NCBI RefSeq assembly: GCF_009905615.1
Contig: NZ_JAAAKW010000003.1
Coordinates: forward strand, 372,001 to 436,000
Reading direction: 5' to 3'
Origin: Pseudomonas sp. SLFW
Lineage (GTDB): Bacteria; Pseudomonadota; Gammaproteobacteria; Pseudomonadales; Pseudomonadaceae
Length of the DNA stretch: 64,000 nucleotides
Below the pieces are notes generated by a model, which was given only the letters and a program-made list of their open reading frames with translations, ran no database searches and was not told the DNA's origin. Shown in pieces: positions 56,313-64,000 of this stretch (within the stretch, counting starts at the first letter, position 1; each line of letters opens with the position of its first letter). The position numbers and the translations under genes were made by a program.

Positions 56313-57155
56313 GTGCACAACAGCCGAAACCGTTTCTACTTCAAGCATGTGGGTGTCCCGTTGCTGCTGGCCTTGATCCTCTTCGTCAGCTTCGATTTGA
56401 CGGGGCTGGACGTGATCCTCAGCGACTGGATGTACAACACGACCACCCAGGCCTTCCCGCTTCAACACAACAAACTGTTTGAAACCATCACCCACAAGTG
56501 GGCGCGGATCATTCCGAACTGGACCGGCGAAGCCGCTATCATTGGCGCGTTGCTGTCGTTCATCTGGCCGCGATTCAAGGCCGAACAACACGTGAAGATG
56601 ATGGCCTGGCTGGAGAAAATCCGCGTGGCGCCCTTGCTGCGTTTCCTCACCCGCCATCGCCGGGACCTGCTGTTCGTCGTCTTCGCGTTTTCCATCACCA
56701 CCGGCGCGATCCACTATTTCAAGAGCCACACCAGCATCTATTGCCCGATCGAAACCACGCTGTACGGCGGCATCGAAAAGCAAAAGGAATGGTTCGAGAA
56801 CTTCAACCTGCTGCATGACGCTGGCAAAGGGCGCTGCTGGCCGGGTGGTCACGCATCGGGGGGGTTCACGATGATGGCGCTGTTTTTCGTGGCACGGCGT
56901 TACCGCTGGCGTCACGCCCGCAAGCTGATGGGCTTCGCGCTAGTGCTGGGCATGGTCTACGGCACCACGCGGGTGCTGCAAGGCTGGCACTTCATGTCCC
57001 ACACTTTTTGGGCCGGCATTATCGTCTGGTTCTCGATGTTCCTGACCGCGCTGGCCTTCTATGGGCGGGCCAGGCTGGACCCCGGCATCGAACTCAAGCC
57101 CGCGCCCAAACCGCTCACACCGACAATTGTCCCGGTGCCTCAAGCACAACGGTAA
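56313..57155 (+). CDS. PAP2-family phosphatase (lipid phosphatase/phosphotransferase-like)
   Basis: The 280-residue membrane protein has about six helices and the PAP2 active-site motifs: HYFKSHTSIYCP (motif 1, Lys), WPGGHASGGF (motif 2, PxGH with His) and GTTRVLQGWHFMSHTFWAG (motif 3, Arg and His). Relatives include LpxE, LpxT and PgpB, which act on lipid A or undecaprenyl pyrophosphate. The start is GTG at 56313. The reading frame ends 41 bases inside the convergent sensor kinase gene. Next to arn and an Ais-like gene, lipid A phosphate editing is a reasonable guess. Confidence 0.85.
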   Translation: MHNSRNRFYFKHVGVPLLLALILFVSFDLTGLDVILSDWMYNTTTQAFPLQHNKLFETITHKWARIIPNWTGEAAIIGALLSFIWPRFKAEQHVKMMAWLEKIRVAPLLRFLTRHRRDLLFVVFAFSITTGAIHYFKSHTSIYCPIETTLYGGIEKQKEWFENFNLLHDAGKGRCWPGGHASGGFTMMALFFVARRYRWRHARKLMGFALVLGMVYGTTRVLQGWHFMSHTFWAGIIVWFSMFLTALAFYGRARLDPGIELKPAPKPLTPTIVPVPQAQR

Positions 57156-58404
57156 AACGGCAGCCCGCCGGTTCCCGGCTGGTCAACGTCACGGTCCAGT
57201 GCTGATTGCCACAAATCCGCTGGACCAGCGACAACCCTAATCCGAGCCCTTCTCCGCGCTGTTCGTCGCCCCGCACAAAGGGCTGGAACATCGCCTGCTG
57301 CTTCTCCAGCGGAATCCCGATCCCGCTGTCTTCGACCGTAAACCCATGGGCATGCAACGTCAGCCGGATGAAGCCCGTGTCGGTGTAATGCCAGGCGTTG
57401 CGCAACAGGTTGCCCATGACCGAACGCAGCAGCGGCTCGTTGTACAGCCCTTCAGCTTCATCACAGGGTTCATAAATGAACGTCAGGTTTTTCTCTTCGA
57501 TGGGCGCACGCCAGACCTCAAGCAATTCGTCGGCAATCTGTGACAGTGTGCCGCGCTGGCCTTGTGGCGCGTTCTTGCCTTCAGTCCGCGCCAGCAACAG
57601 GAAGGTTTCCACCAGTTGATTCATGCCCGCCGTGGCTTTGCTGATGCGTTGCACCTGCGTTCGTGAACGCTCGTCCAGACGCGGGTATTCCAGCAGCAGC
57701 TCGCAGGACGTCGCCAGCACCATCAGCGGCGTGCGCAATTCGTGGCTGACATCGCTGGTGAACAGTTTCTCGCGCCCCAATGCCGCCCGCAGGCGTCCCA
57801 GGGTTTCATCGAAAGATCGCGCCAGCGCGCCGACTTCGTCCCTGGCATACCCGTTGGCCAGCACCGGCGCCAATTCGAGCAGTTGATCACGATGACGCAC
57901 CTGCCCCGCCAGGCTCGACACCGGTGCCATCACCCGCGACGCCAACAGGCGGCCGAGCAGCACCGCCAGCAGCACGCTCAGAATGAAACCGATCAGGACC
58001 ACGCCAAACAGGATCCGCTCGCGCTTGGCGAACGAACGTTGGTCGCGCAACAGCACGTAATGCCGCTCCCCGACAGACGCCACCATCGCGTAATAGGCGC
58101 GCTTGCCACGGAAAAATTCCTGAAAGCCGAGGGGCAGGCCCCGCAGGTCATCGGCCATGGCCAGATCGCTCGCGCCATCATCGGCATAGAACAGCTCGCC
58201 TTTTTCCGGGCGATGGCGCCATTCCTCGACATTGTCCAGCTTGAGCAGGCGGTGAAGATTGCCGCTCATGTTGATGGCCGTCAGACGTTTTTCCACGACG
58301 TGCACGGTGGCGATGATGCCCACCGCGAACACGCCGGCCACCAACGCGCTCATCAACGCAAAAACGATCACGATCCGCTGTTTCAGACTGTGTTTGATAT
58401 CCAT
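57115..58404 (-). CDS. Sensor histidine kinase without an adjacent response regulator
   Basis: The 429-residue kinase has TM1 (about 11-36), a periplasmic loop of about 95 residues, TM2 (about 131-155), a HAMP segment, H-box TSDVSHELRTPL with His221, N-box MGNLLRNAWHYT, and G boxes VEDSGIGIPLEKQQ and GLGLGLSLVQRI. The start is the ATG at 58404 giving MDIKHSLKQR; an in-frame extension to 58470 looks non-coding. No response regulator gene lies within the window on either side: one flank is the PAP2 gene (convergent, 41-base overlap) and the other an MFS gene. It may sense envelope or cationic stress. Confidence 0.9.
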   Translation of the reverse strand: MDIKHSLKQRIVIVFALMSALVAGVFAVGIIATVHVVEKRLTAINMSGNLHRLLKLDNVEEWRHRPEKGELFYADDGASDLAMADDLRGLPLGFQEFFRGKRAYYAMVASVGERHYVLLRDQRSFAKRERILFGVVLIGFILSVLLAVLLGRLLASRVMAPVSSLAGQVRHRDQLLELAPVLANGYARDEVGALARSFDETLGRLRAALGREKLFTSDVSHELRTPLMVLATSCELLLEYPRLDERSRTQVQRISKATAGMNQLVETFLLLARTEGKNAPQGQRGTLSQIADELLEVWRAPIEEKNLTFIYEPCDEAEGLYNEPLLRSVMGNLLRNAWHYTDTGFIRLTLHAHGFTVEDSGIGIPLEKQQAMFQPFVRGDEQRGEGLGLGLSLVQRICGNQHWTVTLTSREPAGCRFTVVLEAPGQLSV

Positions 58405-58524
58405 GGGGTTCCGTGCGTCACTCAGATCAGGGCTTGCGCCGCCGGGCTGATTATCCGGATGCCATGTCATGGTTTCGTCAAAACGTGGACGGTGAAGCGC
58501 AGCGTGGGGTGAATGCCCCGGAGG

Positions 58525-59739
58525 CTAAGGCGTCGCGGGCCGCATCATCAACATCACCGCCGCGCAGACGGCCATCAACACACACGTCGCGATGAACACG
58601 ATGGGCATGCCGAAGTGTCCGCCGAGATACCCGCCCGTCAACGGCCCCAGCACCTGGCCGACGTACTGGCTGGACGTCGAGTAGCCCAACATGCGCCCCG
58701 CGACCTGATCCGGCACTGAATGCCGGATAATCGCCGCGATACACGGCAGCAGCCCGCCCAAGGCAACGCCCATCAAAAAGCGCAACGCCACCAGTTGCCA
58801 TTCGTTGGTCACGAAGGCCTGGGGAATCAACAGCACGGCCGCTGCGATCAAACACCCCATCACCACTTTCCAGTGGCCGATGCGGTCTGCGAGCTTGCCG
58901 ATCCGCGAGGCCGACAACACACTGGCCAGTGCTGTGGCGGACATCACCAGCCCCGCCATCACGGTCACGTTTTCCGTGTGCAATTGCGTGAGGTACACCG
59001 TGATGATGGGTTCGATGGACATGATCGAAAACATCACCAGGCACGCGACCACGAACATGGTGATCACCGGCCGCTTGTCCGGGATCAAATCCCAGGGCCG
59101 CACGGCGACAGGCCTGGCTTCGCCTGCCGCACGCTTGGGCCTGGGCGCTTCTTTCATGATGAACAGCGTGGCGAGAAACGTGAGGAAGATCACGCCACCG
59201 GCCAGGAAAAAGGTGTTGCGGATGCCGATCAGCGGCGGCAAGAATCCGCCAATCAACGGCCCTGTGAGATTCCCCGCCATGATCCCCGACGAGAGCATGC
59301 CCAACGCCCAGCCGGAGCGTTCTTTGGGCGTCTGGGTCGCCACCAGAATCGTCGCCCCGGACGCATACCCGCCCAACAAGCCTGCCAGCAGCCGCAGCCC
59401 CACCAATTGGTAGATGTTTTCTGCCAGACCGATCAGCGACATCGCCACGGCCATGCCCAGACTGGCGCGAATCAACATCAGCTTGCGGCCGTAGCGATCT
59501 CCCAACCGACCCCACAACGGCGCGGTGAATGCGGCAGACAGAAAGGTCGCCCCGAACGCCGCGCCGGACCATTGCACAATGGCCGCGGGGTCGCTGACAC
59601 CCAGGTGTTCGACGTACAGCGGCAGGAATGGCAACAGCAAGGTCATGGCGATGATCGTGGTGAACGACCCGGCGACGCACACCGCCAGGTTGCGCTTCCA
59701 GTGTTCTTCGAGGATTGCAGCGGGGGGTTGAGCGGTCAT
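58525..59739 (-). CDS. MFS drug exporter, MdtG-like
   Basis: The 404-residue protein has 12 membrane helices with the DHA1 motif A GRLGDRYGRKLML after TM2 and LPFLPLYVEHLGV in TM1. It reads very much like E. coli MdtG along its whole length (HWKRNLAV, GLLGGYASGAT, RSGWALG). It likely expels small toxic compounds. Start ATG at 59739; the frame runs open to 59922 but the extra part is not hydrophobic or conserved-looking. Confidence 0.88.
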   Translation of the reverse strand: MTAQPPAAILEEHWKRNLAVCVAGSFTTIIAMTLLLPFLPLYVEHLGVSDPAAIVQWSGAAFGATFLSAAFTAPLWGRLGDRYGRKLMLIRASLGMAVAMSLIGLAENIYQLVGLRLLAGLLGGYASGATILVATQTPKERSGWALGMLSSGIMAGNLTGPLIGGFLPPLIGIRNTFFLAGGVIFLTFLATLFIMKEAPRPKRAAGEARPVAVRPWDLIPDKRPVITMFVVACLVMFSIMSIEPIITVYLTQLHTENVTVMAGLVMSATALASVLSASRIGKLADRIGHWKVVMGCLIAAAVLLIPQAFVTNEWQLVALRFLMGVALGGLLPCIAAIIRHSVPDQVAGRMLGYSTSSQYVGQVLGPLTGGYLGGHFGMPIVFIATCVLMAVCAAVMLMMRPATP

Positions 59740-59864
59740 CTCTGATCCGTGCACAGGACATGTCCGTACACGGTAGAGGGTTGATGCCCATAAATAAAAT
59801 TCATGTTTTTTATGCAGTGGATTCCAGGGAGGAATGACTGAAGCTCCCTGGTTTTTGCTCCTGC

Positions 59865-59954
59865 TGTGGCAGCGAATGCCTACGCGCGACGTAGGTACAT
59901 CCGTTAGAGACATGCCTGGCATACCGGCGCTTCGCGAATGAATTCGCTCCTGCA
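59865..59954. repeat. REPIN-like pair of inverted REP sequences (partly decayed)
   Basis: A degenerate forward unit (TGTGGCAGCGAATGCC, 59865-59880) faces a better-preserved inverted unit (CGCGAATGAATTCGCTCCTGCA, 59933-59954). The arrangement and core match the other REP loci in this window. Confidence 0.7.
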
Positions 59955-59977
59955 GCTTGAATCAGGCGCCGGTCAAC

Positions 59978-60754
59978 TCACTTCCCGTCCTGTGCGTGCT
60001 GTGCCGCCTGTTCGATCAGCGCTGCCACTTCTTTCGGGTGGGATTCGTACACCGCGTGGCTGGCGCCTGCAATCTCAATGGTGTGCGCGTTGGCACGCTT
60101 GGCGTACATGCGCTCCAGATCGGGGTTGATGATGCGATCAGACTTGGCCACCGCGTACCAGCTCGGCTTGGTCTTCCAGGCCGCGACAGTGGCCGCCGTG
60201 GTGAACACCGAGGCCGACGTCAGGGACTGGCTGTGAGCTTCGAACTCGGCCTGAGCCTTGGGCAGATCGGCGGCGAAATCCGCTGGGTAAAACGCCGGAT
60301 CGAGGTACAGGAAACCGTCGTCGGTCTTTTTCACCGCCTTGGTCGCGTTCGGGTACAGCTTACCGTTGGCGGCCTCGGTCTCGCCGACGTCCAGCGCGTG
60401 GGCGGCGATGTACACCAGACCCGCGACGTGGCTGTCTTCGCCCGCGTCGGAGATGATCGCCCCGCCGTAGCTATGGCCGACGAGGATGGTCGGGCCGTCC
60501 TGCATCGCCAGGATGCGTTTGACGGCGGTGACGTCATCGCTGAACGACGTCAGCGGGTGCGCGGCGATGGCCACGTGATAGCCGTCTTTCACCAGAATGT
60601 CGTACACCGGCTTCCAGCCCGCGCCGTTCACGAAGGCGCCGTGGACGAGCACGATGTTTTTCACAGGGGCCGCCGAAGCGGCAGTGGCGAATCCGGCGGT
60701 GGCCAGGGCGAGTGCGGCGACAGCGAAGGCGGAACGGACGTGACGAAACTTCAT
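59978..60754 (-). CDS. Secreted alpha/beta hydrolase
   Basis: The 258-residue protein has a signal peptide (about 1-28, ending ATAASA) and a compact alpha/beta hydrolase domain: oxyanion-hole VLVHGAFVNGAGW, nucleophile Ser in LVGHSYGGAII (about 92-102), and catalytic His in IAGASHAVYESHPKEV. It is close to the pyrethroid-hydrolase/salicylate-esterase-like group that lacks a lid domain. The periplasmic substrate is unknown. It stands alone. Confidence 0.9.
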   Translation of the reverse strand: MKFRHVRSAFAVAALALATAGFATAASAAPVKNIVLVHGAFVNGAGWKPVYDILVKDGYHVAIAAHPLTSFSDDVTAVKRILAMQDGPTILVGHSYGGAIISDAGEDSHVAGLVYIAAHALDVGETEAANGKLYPNATKAVKKTDDGFLYLDPAFYPADFAADLPKAQAEFEAHSQSLTSASVFTTAATVAAWKTKPSWYAVAKSDRIINPDLERMYAKRANAHTIEIAGASHAVYESHPKEVAALIEQAAQHAQDGK

Positions 60755-61023
60755 GGCGTGACCTCAAGCGGTAAGTAGGGGTGAACGCCGCAGCGTTCAG
60801 TCAGTGACCGCAGCAAGACGCACCCGCTCGGCGCTTATTCCACCGCTCGCACAATTATTTCGAGTCCCGCCGACGCATCGCCCTTCGCCCGCATCGGGCA
60901 TCAGCTCCGTTGATGACGTGTATCGACACGCACCATTTCAGCTGCGTCCCGCCCGCTCCCTAGAATGGCGCCATACCCGAGCCAACCTCTGAGCCCGGCA
61001 CAGCGGATCACGTGGAGCCTGCC

Positions 61024-61296
61024 ATGAAAACCTTTCTCTTCATCGCGTTGTCGTTTTTCAGTGTGTTCACCTTTGCCGACGATACGGTCAGCCGCGGCAC
61101 CTCGGCGGCGGTCCAGGACGGCCAGTACGATTACACCCAGGACCTGGACATCGCCAAGGTCGTGCGCATCAACACCGCCAGCAACGCCCCTGGGGAATGC
61201 GGGCCGGTGAAGGCGCAAATCGAGTACGTCGACAGCAAGGGCGTCAGCCACACACTTGAATACACCCGTCTGGGTGACGACTGCCAGAACGGCTGA
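61024..61296 (+). CDS. Small secreted DUF2790-type protein
   Basis: The 90-residue protein has a signal peptide (about 1-18, LFIALSFFSVFTFA) and a mature part of about 70 residues with YTQDLDIAKVVRI, two cysteines (GECGPV, GDDCQ) that can pair, and the ending VSHTLEYTRLGDDCQNG. This is the pattern of the DUF2790 family, common in several copies in Pseudomonas. Start ATG at 61024; an ATG 12 bases upstream is possible. Function unknown. Confidence 0.8.
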   Translation: MKTFLFIALSFFSVFTFADDTVSRGTSAAVQDGQYDYTQDLDIAKVVRINTASNAPGECGPVKAQIEYVDSKGVSHTLEYTRLGDDCQNG

Positions 61297-61350
61297 TGTG
61301 TAACGCAGGGTTCTGCGCGGTCGGCAAATGGGGTTAGAGTAGTCACGCTG

Positions 61351-61379
61351 GCCCCACGACTGAGACCGGATCGTGGGGC
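61351..61379 (+). terminator. Hairpin between the DUF2790 gene and the hydratase gene
   Basis: A 9-bp stem (GCCCCACGA/TCGTGGGGC) with an 11-base loop lies 55 bases after the upstream stop; followed by ACTTTCC, so only weakly terminator-like. Confidence 0.5.
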
Positions 61380-61412
61380 ACTTTCCATTCAATTGACTGA
61401 AGGAAGTCCCGC

Positions 61413-62180
61413 GTGAATCAACCGTCTCACCCAGCAAAAATCGCCGAATTGATCGTCGACGCCATGCGCGACGGCCAGAAAATCACCGAGATTCGCCCTG
61501 ATTACATCCCTGCCGATGCGCCGAGTGCCTACGCCCTGCAACGGGAAATCCTGCGGTTGCGAGACACCACGGTCGGCGGCTGGAAAGTGGGTTCGAAAGC
61601 CACCCATGGCGGCCCCATCACGGGCGCATTACTCCCGGAAGACGGCCTGTTTGCCAGTGGCAGCCAAGTTGAGATTGTCGACTATCCACACCCGATCCTC
61701 GAACTTGAAATCGCCTTTCGCCTGAACCGCGAATTCACGCCCCGCGCCGAGGCCTATTCCGATGAGGACGTGCTGGGCAGCATCGGCTCCATGGGCGCCA
61801 TCATTGAGATCGTCTCCAGCCGGTTCAGAGCCTGGCCAAAGATCGACCCGCTGCTGGCGCTGGGCGACCTGCTCAACCACGGGGCACTGATCGTCGGCGA
61901 TTTCGTGCCGTACGACGCCAGCTTCCCCTTCGTCGAACCCGCCGTGACCTTCACCTATGCCGACGAAGACATCGTACCCGGCGACGGCGCCAACCCGGCG
62001 GGCGACCCGCGTCGCCTGCTGCCGTGGGTGGTCAACCACCACACGCAAAACGGCCAGAGCGTGACGCCGGACCTGATCATCACCACCGGCTCGTACACCG
62101 GCATGTATTTGACGAAGGGGCCGGGTGTGGCCGTCGGAGAGGTTCGTGGATTACCGCCGATATCCGTGGAGTTGATCTGA
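61413..62180 (+). CDS. 2-Keto-4-pentenoate hydratase-like protein (FAA hydrolase fold)
   Basis: The 255-residue MhpD/fumarylacetoacetase-superfamily protein has VGGWKVGSKA, metal-binding acidic residues in ILELEIAFRL (Glu-x-Glu) and the later WVVNHH and ITTGSYTGMYLTKGPG stretch typical of 2-oxopent-4-enoate hydratases and 4-oxalocrotonate decarboxylases. The start is GTG at 61413, with AAGGAAG upstream. There are no meta-cleavage genes nearby, so its natural substrate is unclear. Confidence 0.85.
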   Translation: MNQPSHPAKIAELIVDAMRDGQKITEIRPDYIPADAPSAYALQREILRLRDTTVGGWKVGSKATHGGPITGALLPEDGLFASGSQVEIVDYPHPILELEIAFRLNREFTPRAEAYSDEDVLGSIGSMGAIIEIVSSRFRAWPKIDPLLALGDLLNHGALIVGDFVPYDASFPFVEPAVTFTYADEDIVPGDGANPAGDPRRLLPWVVNHHTQNGQSVTPDLIITTGSYTGMYLTKGPGVAVGEVRGLPPISVELI

Positions 62181-62197
62181 CCGGGCATGGGCTTCAC

Positions 62198-62286
62198 TGT
62201 GGGAGCGAATTCATTCGCGAATAATCGTCCAGGCGACAGACAGGTGGCGGATGTACGAACGCCTTGCAAATGAATTCGCGCCTACA
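62198..62286. repeat. REPIN: two inverted REP palindromes
   Basis: A full forward unit (62198-62219, TGTGGGAGCGAATTCATTCGCG) and an inverted unit (62266-62286, core TGAATTCGCGCCTACA) are 46 bases apart. This is the classic REPIN layout, mobilised in Pseudomonas by RAYT transposases, none of which is in this window. Confidence 0.85.
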
Positions 62287-62292
62287 GGGGCG

Positions 62293-63399
62293 TCACGCCT
62301 TGCCGAACGTGACGTCCAGCGACATCGCGTCAGTGTGGCGCATCGGGTTGTTGCCCTGGCCGAGGGTGTCGTCGTTCGGGTGCATGTAGGTCATGCCCGT
62401 GCCCAGGGTCTGTGTCAGGAAGTCCCCGCCCTTGCGCATGGCGTCGGTTGAACCGTCATAGAAACCCGCCACGGTTTTGTTGCCCGCCGAGTCAGCCGAG
62501 ACGATGTCGCTCGATGCCTTGTCCGCCACGCTCTGGCTGTCGCCCACTTCGAAACCCTTGCCATCGGTGGCATGGATCGCGGCGTTGCGGCCGTCGATGT
62601 CGCTGGTGTTGATGAACCCGTTGTAGAACTCCAGACGGCTGGCGTCCGGCTTGTACTCGCCATCGGCGTCTGCCTGTTTGAGCAGCCCCGTGGTGTCGTT
62701 CTCGAACTTCATCGTGCCCTTCTGGCCGGGCTGCAGGGTCAGCTCGGCCGTCAGTTGATCGTGCTGGTCGAACTGCCCGATCTTGATCGGGTGATCCTGA
62801 GTATTGGTGATGTTGAACGCGCGCGGACCACTGCCCGCGACCGGATTGTCTCCCGTGGCAGCCGTGCTGCTGGCGCTGTTCGTGGAAGGCGTGGCCGTGG
62901 CCGGGTCGGCTGTGGCGGTTTGCGGTTCGGCAGCCGCTGTTTGCGGTGTCGAGGTCGGCGGTGTCGCTGTCTGGCGCGCAGGCTGAGCCGACTGATCGGT
63001 TTGCGGGGGCTGCGCGGCGGCGTTCGTCACCGGCTTCTGCGATTGGCCCGGCGAACTGCCATTGCCTGCGCCATCCGAGGGGGTCTGCGGCGCATTCTGG
63101 TTGTTTTGCATCATCTGCGCGATGAGCTGGAGTATCTGTTGCACCAGGTCACGGACCTGATTGCCCAAGCTGTCGTTGCCGTCCGCCGGTGCCTGAGCTG
63201 CCGCGACCCGACTGTCGCTCAACGCCGCAGGCTGGCCGCCAAAATTGACTTGCCCGCCTGCCCCGGCTGCCCCACCAAAACTGACCATCCCACTCTGAGC
63301 GGATGAACCTCCACTGCCCTTGAACGCGTCCTTGTGGGCGAAGTCGCGGGTGTCCAGGCCAAAGCCCTGCTGGGCGGGACCGAGTATTTTCATCGACAT
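62293..63399 (-). CDS. Harpin-like, probably type III secreted protein under HrpL control
   Basis: The 368-residue protein has no cysteine at all. Layout: Gly/Ser-rich N-terminus (about 28-57), a Leu/Gln amphipathic helix (77-98; LVQQILQLIAQMMQNNQN) as in harpins, a long Pro/Thr/Ala/Gln linker (103-190), and a folded-looking C-terminal domain (193-368; FNITNTQDHPIKIG, LQPGQKGTMKF). The first 50 residues hold 12 percent Ser and no Asp/Glu in the first 12, in line with known type III signals; residues 3-4 do not follow the usual aliphatic rule. GGAGGT lies before the ATG. A perfect hrp box lies 31 bases upstream. There is no Sec signal. The C-terminal family is not recognised. Confidence 0.75.
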   Translation of the reverse strand: MSMKILGPAQQGFGLDTRDFAHKDAFKGSGGSSAQSGMVSFGGAAGAGGQVNFGGQPAALSDSRVAAAQAPADGNDSLGNQVRDLVQQILQLIAQMMQNNQNAPQTPSDGAGNGSSPGQSQKPVTNAAAQPPQTDQSAQPARQTATPPTSTPQTAAAEPQTATADPATATPSTNSASSTAATGDNPVAGSGPRAFNITNTQDHPIKIGQFDQHDQLTAELTLQPGQKGTMKFENDTTGLLKQADADGEYKPDASRLEFYNGFINTSDIDGRNAAIHATDGKGFEVGDSQSVADKASSDIVSADSAGNKTVAGFYDGSTDAMRKGGDFLTQTLGTGMTYMHPNDDTLGQGNNPMRHTDAMSLDVTFGKA

Positions 63400-63430
63400 C
63401 TGACACCTCCGGGACGGTCTGAATACCGCG

Positions 63431-63459
63431 TGAGTGGCGTCAGCGTCCTGATCGGTTCC
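63431..63459 (-). promoter_or_regulatory. hrp box (HrpL-dependent promoter)
   Basis: Read on the reverse strand: GGAACC, 16 bases, CCACTCA. This fits the hrp box consensus GGAACC-N15/16-CCACNNA exactly. It is correctly oriented and spaced 31 bases from the start codon of the harpin-like gene, with a strong ribosome-binding site between. Confidence 0.85.
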
Positions 63460-63475
63460 CGCTGAGGACTGCCCG

Positions 63476-64000
63476 TTATCCCCCGTTCGTCCAATACCCC
63501 GGCCGGTTGTACACCTCCTTCAGAAACGCGATGAAAAACCGCACCTTCGCGGGCAGGTAGTGCTGATGGGGATAGACCCCCTGAATGTCATAACTGGGCA
63601 ACGCAAAGTCATCCAGCACCGTGACCAGCGCCCCGCTCCCCACCGCGTTCTGGATCTCCCACGTCGAGCGCCAGCACAGGCCCAGCCCGCGTTTGGCCCA
63701 GTCGTACAACAGCTCGCCATCGTTGCAATAGAGATTGCCCGTGACCTTGATCGCCACCGGTTTGCCGTCCCGCTGAAAGGTCCAGCCCCTGTGTTGTCCG
63801 CCCTGCAAGTTGAACGTCAGGCAATTGTGATCGGCCAGGTCTTCCAGCGTCTGCGGCAGACCGTGTTCCGCAAAATACCCCGGTGAGCCGCACACCACGC
63901 GTTTGTTGGCGTACAGCTTGATCGCCACATAGTTGGGGTCGAGCACCTCGCCGATGCGGATGCTCATGTCATAGCCCTCGCGCACCAGATCGACCACGTT
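63476..64000 (-). CDS. LysR-family transcriptional regulator (C-terminal part; start outside window)
   Basis: About 175 C-terminal residues of a LysR substrate-binding domain of the CrgA-like type are present: YDMSIRIGEVLDPNYVAIKLYANKRVVCGSPGYF, then LTFNLQGG and the ending QHYLPAKVRFFIAFLKE. The frame is open through the window edge, so the DNA-binding domain lies beyond 64000. Its stop is 17 bases before the hrp box of the harpin-like gene on the same strand. Confidence 0.92.
   Translation of the reverse strand, partial: NVVDLVREGYDMSIRIGEVLDPNYVAIKLYANKRVVCGSPGYFAEHGLPQTLEDLADHNCLTFNLQGGQHRGWTFQRDGKPVAIKVTGNLYCNDGELLYDWAKRGLGLCWRSTWEIQNAVGSGALVTVLDDFALPSYDIQGVYPHQHYLPAKVRFFIAFLKEVYNRPGYWTNGG

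Overview
The window is a gene-dense, G+C-rich stretch of a Pseudomonas chromosome. The evidence is the gene content (tamAB, xthA, aer, liuR/liuE, arnBCADTEF-ugd, a KaiC-like operon), the REP palindromes built around GTGGGAGCGAATTC, a Crc-family decoy RNA and RpoN promoters. A perfect HrpL-type promoter (GGAACC-N16-CCACTCA) in front of a cysteine-free, harpin-like gene points to a plant-associated lineage with a Hrp type III secretion system. The species cannot be fixed from the sequence alone.

Layout. 1-7548: envelope and repair genes (tamB, tamA, a GNAT acetyltransferase, xthA, a phosphate-binding/OmpA fusion). 7549-7870: a cluster of REP palindromes with a 37-bp tandem repeat. 7871-12301: acyl-CoA dehydrogenase and its divergent LysR regulator, liuR-liuE with a palindromic operator, and a Crc-type small RNA behind an RpoN promoter. 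12302-16250: an HTH-cupin regulator and a sugar-acid dehydrogenase/transporter pair facing a GntR regulator. 16513-20041: a small hydrophilic protein, the aerotaxis receptor Aer, and a TetR/NmrA pair with an operator inside the promoter. 20107-25916: a three-gene RND efflux operon. 26229-31110: a thiolase/acyl-CoA ligase/MFS operon facing a PAS-LuxR regulator. 31132-35275: a KaiC-like ATPase, a receiver protein and a hybrid kinase. 35481-43835: GABA-type aminotransferase, an RpiR regulator behind an RpoN promoter, and an ABC transporter/PrpD/ureohydrolase/RidA catabolic operon. 44503-53353: arnBCADTEF-ugd, with every junction overlapping. 53430-58404: other envelope genes (GT-C transferase, Ais/PmrG-like phosphatase, PAP2 phosphatase, sensor kinase). 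58525-62180: MdtG-like exporter, alpha/beta hydrolase, DUF2790-type protein, hydratase. 62293-64000: the HrpL-box harpin-like gene and a LysR regulator cut by the window edge.

How parts fit together. The arn genes, the Ais-like phosphatase, the PAP2 enzyme and the adjacent sensor kinase form a lipid A/LPS remodelling region. arnB carries a one-base shift in a C run, which is either a real mutation or a sequencing error. The Crc-type RNA would sequester Hfq/Crc, and matching CA-rich motifs lie next to the start codons of two transporter genes and one thiolase gene here, so this window may hold both the decoy and some of its targets. The ureohydrolase operon looks like uptake and breakdown of a guanidino compound under RpoN and RpiR control; its substrate is unknown.
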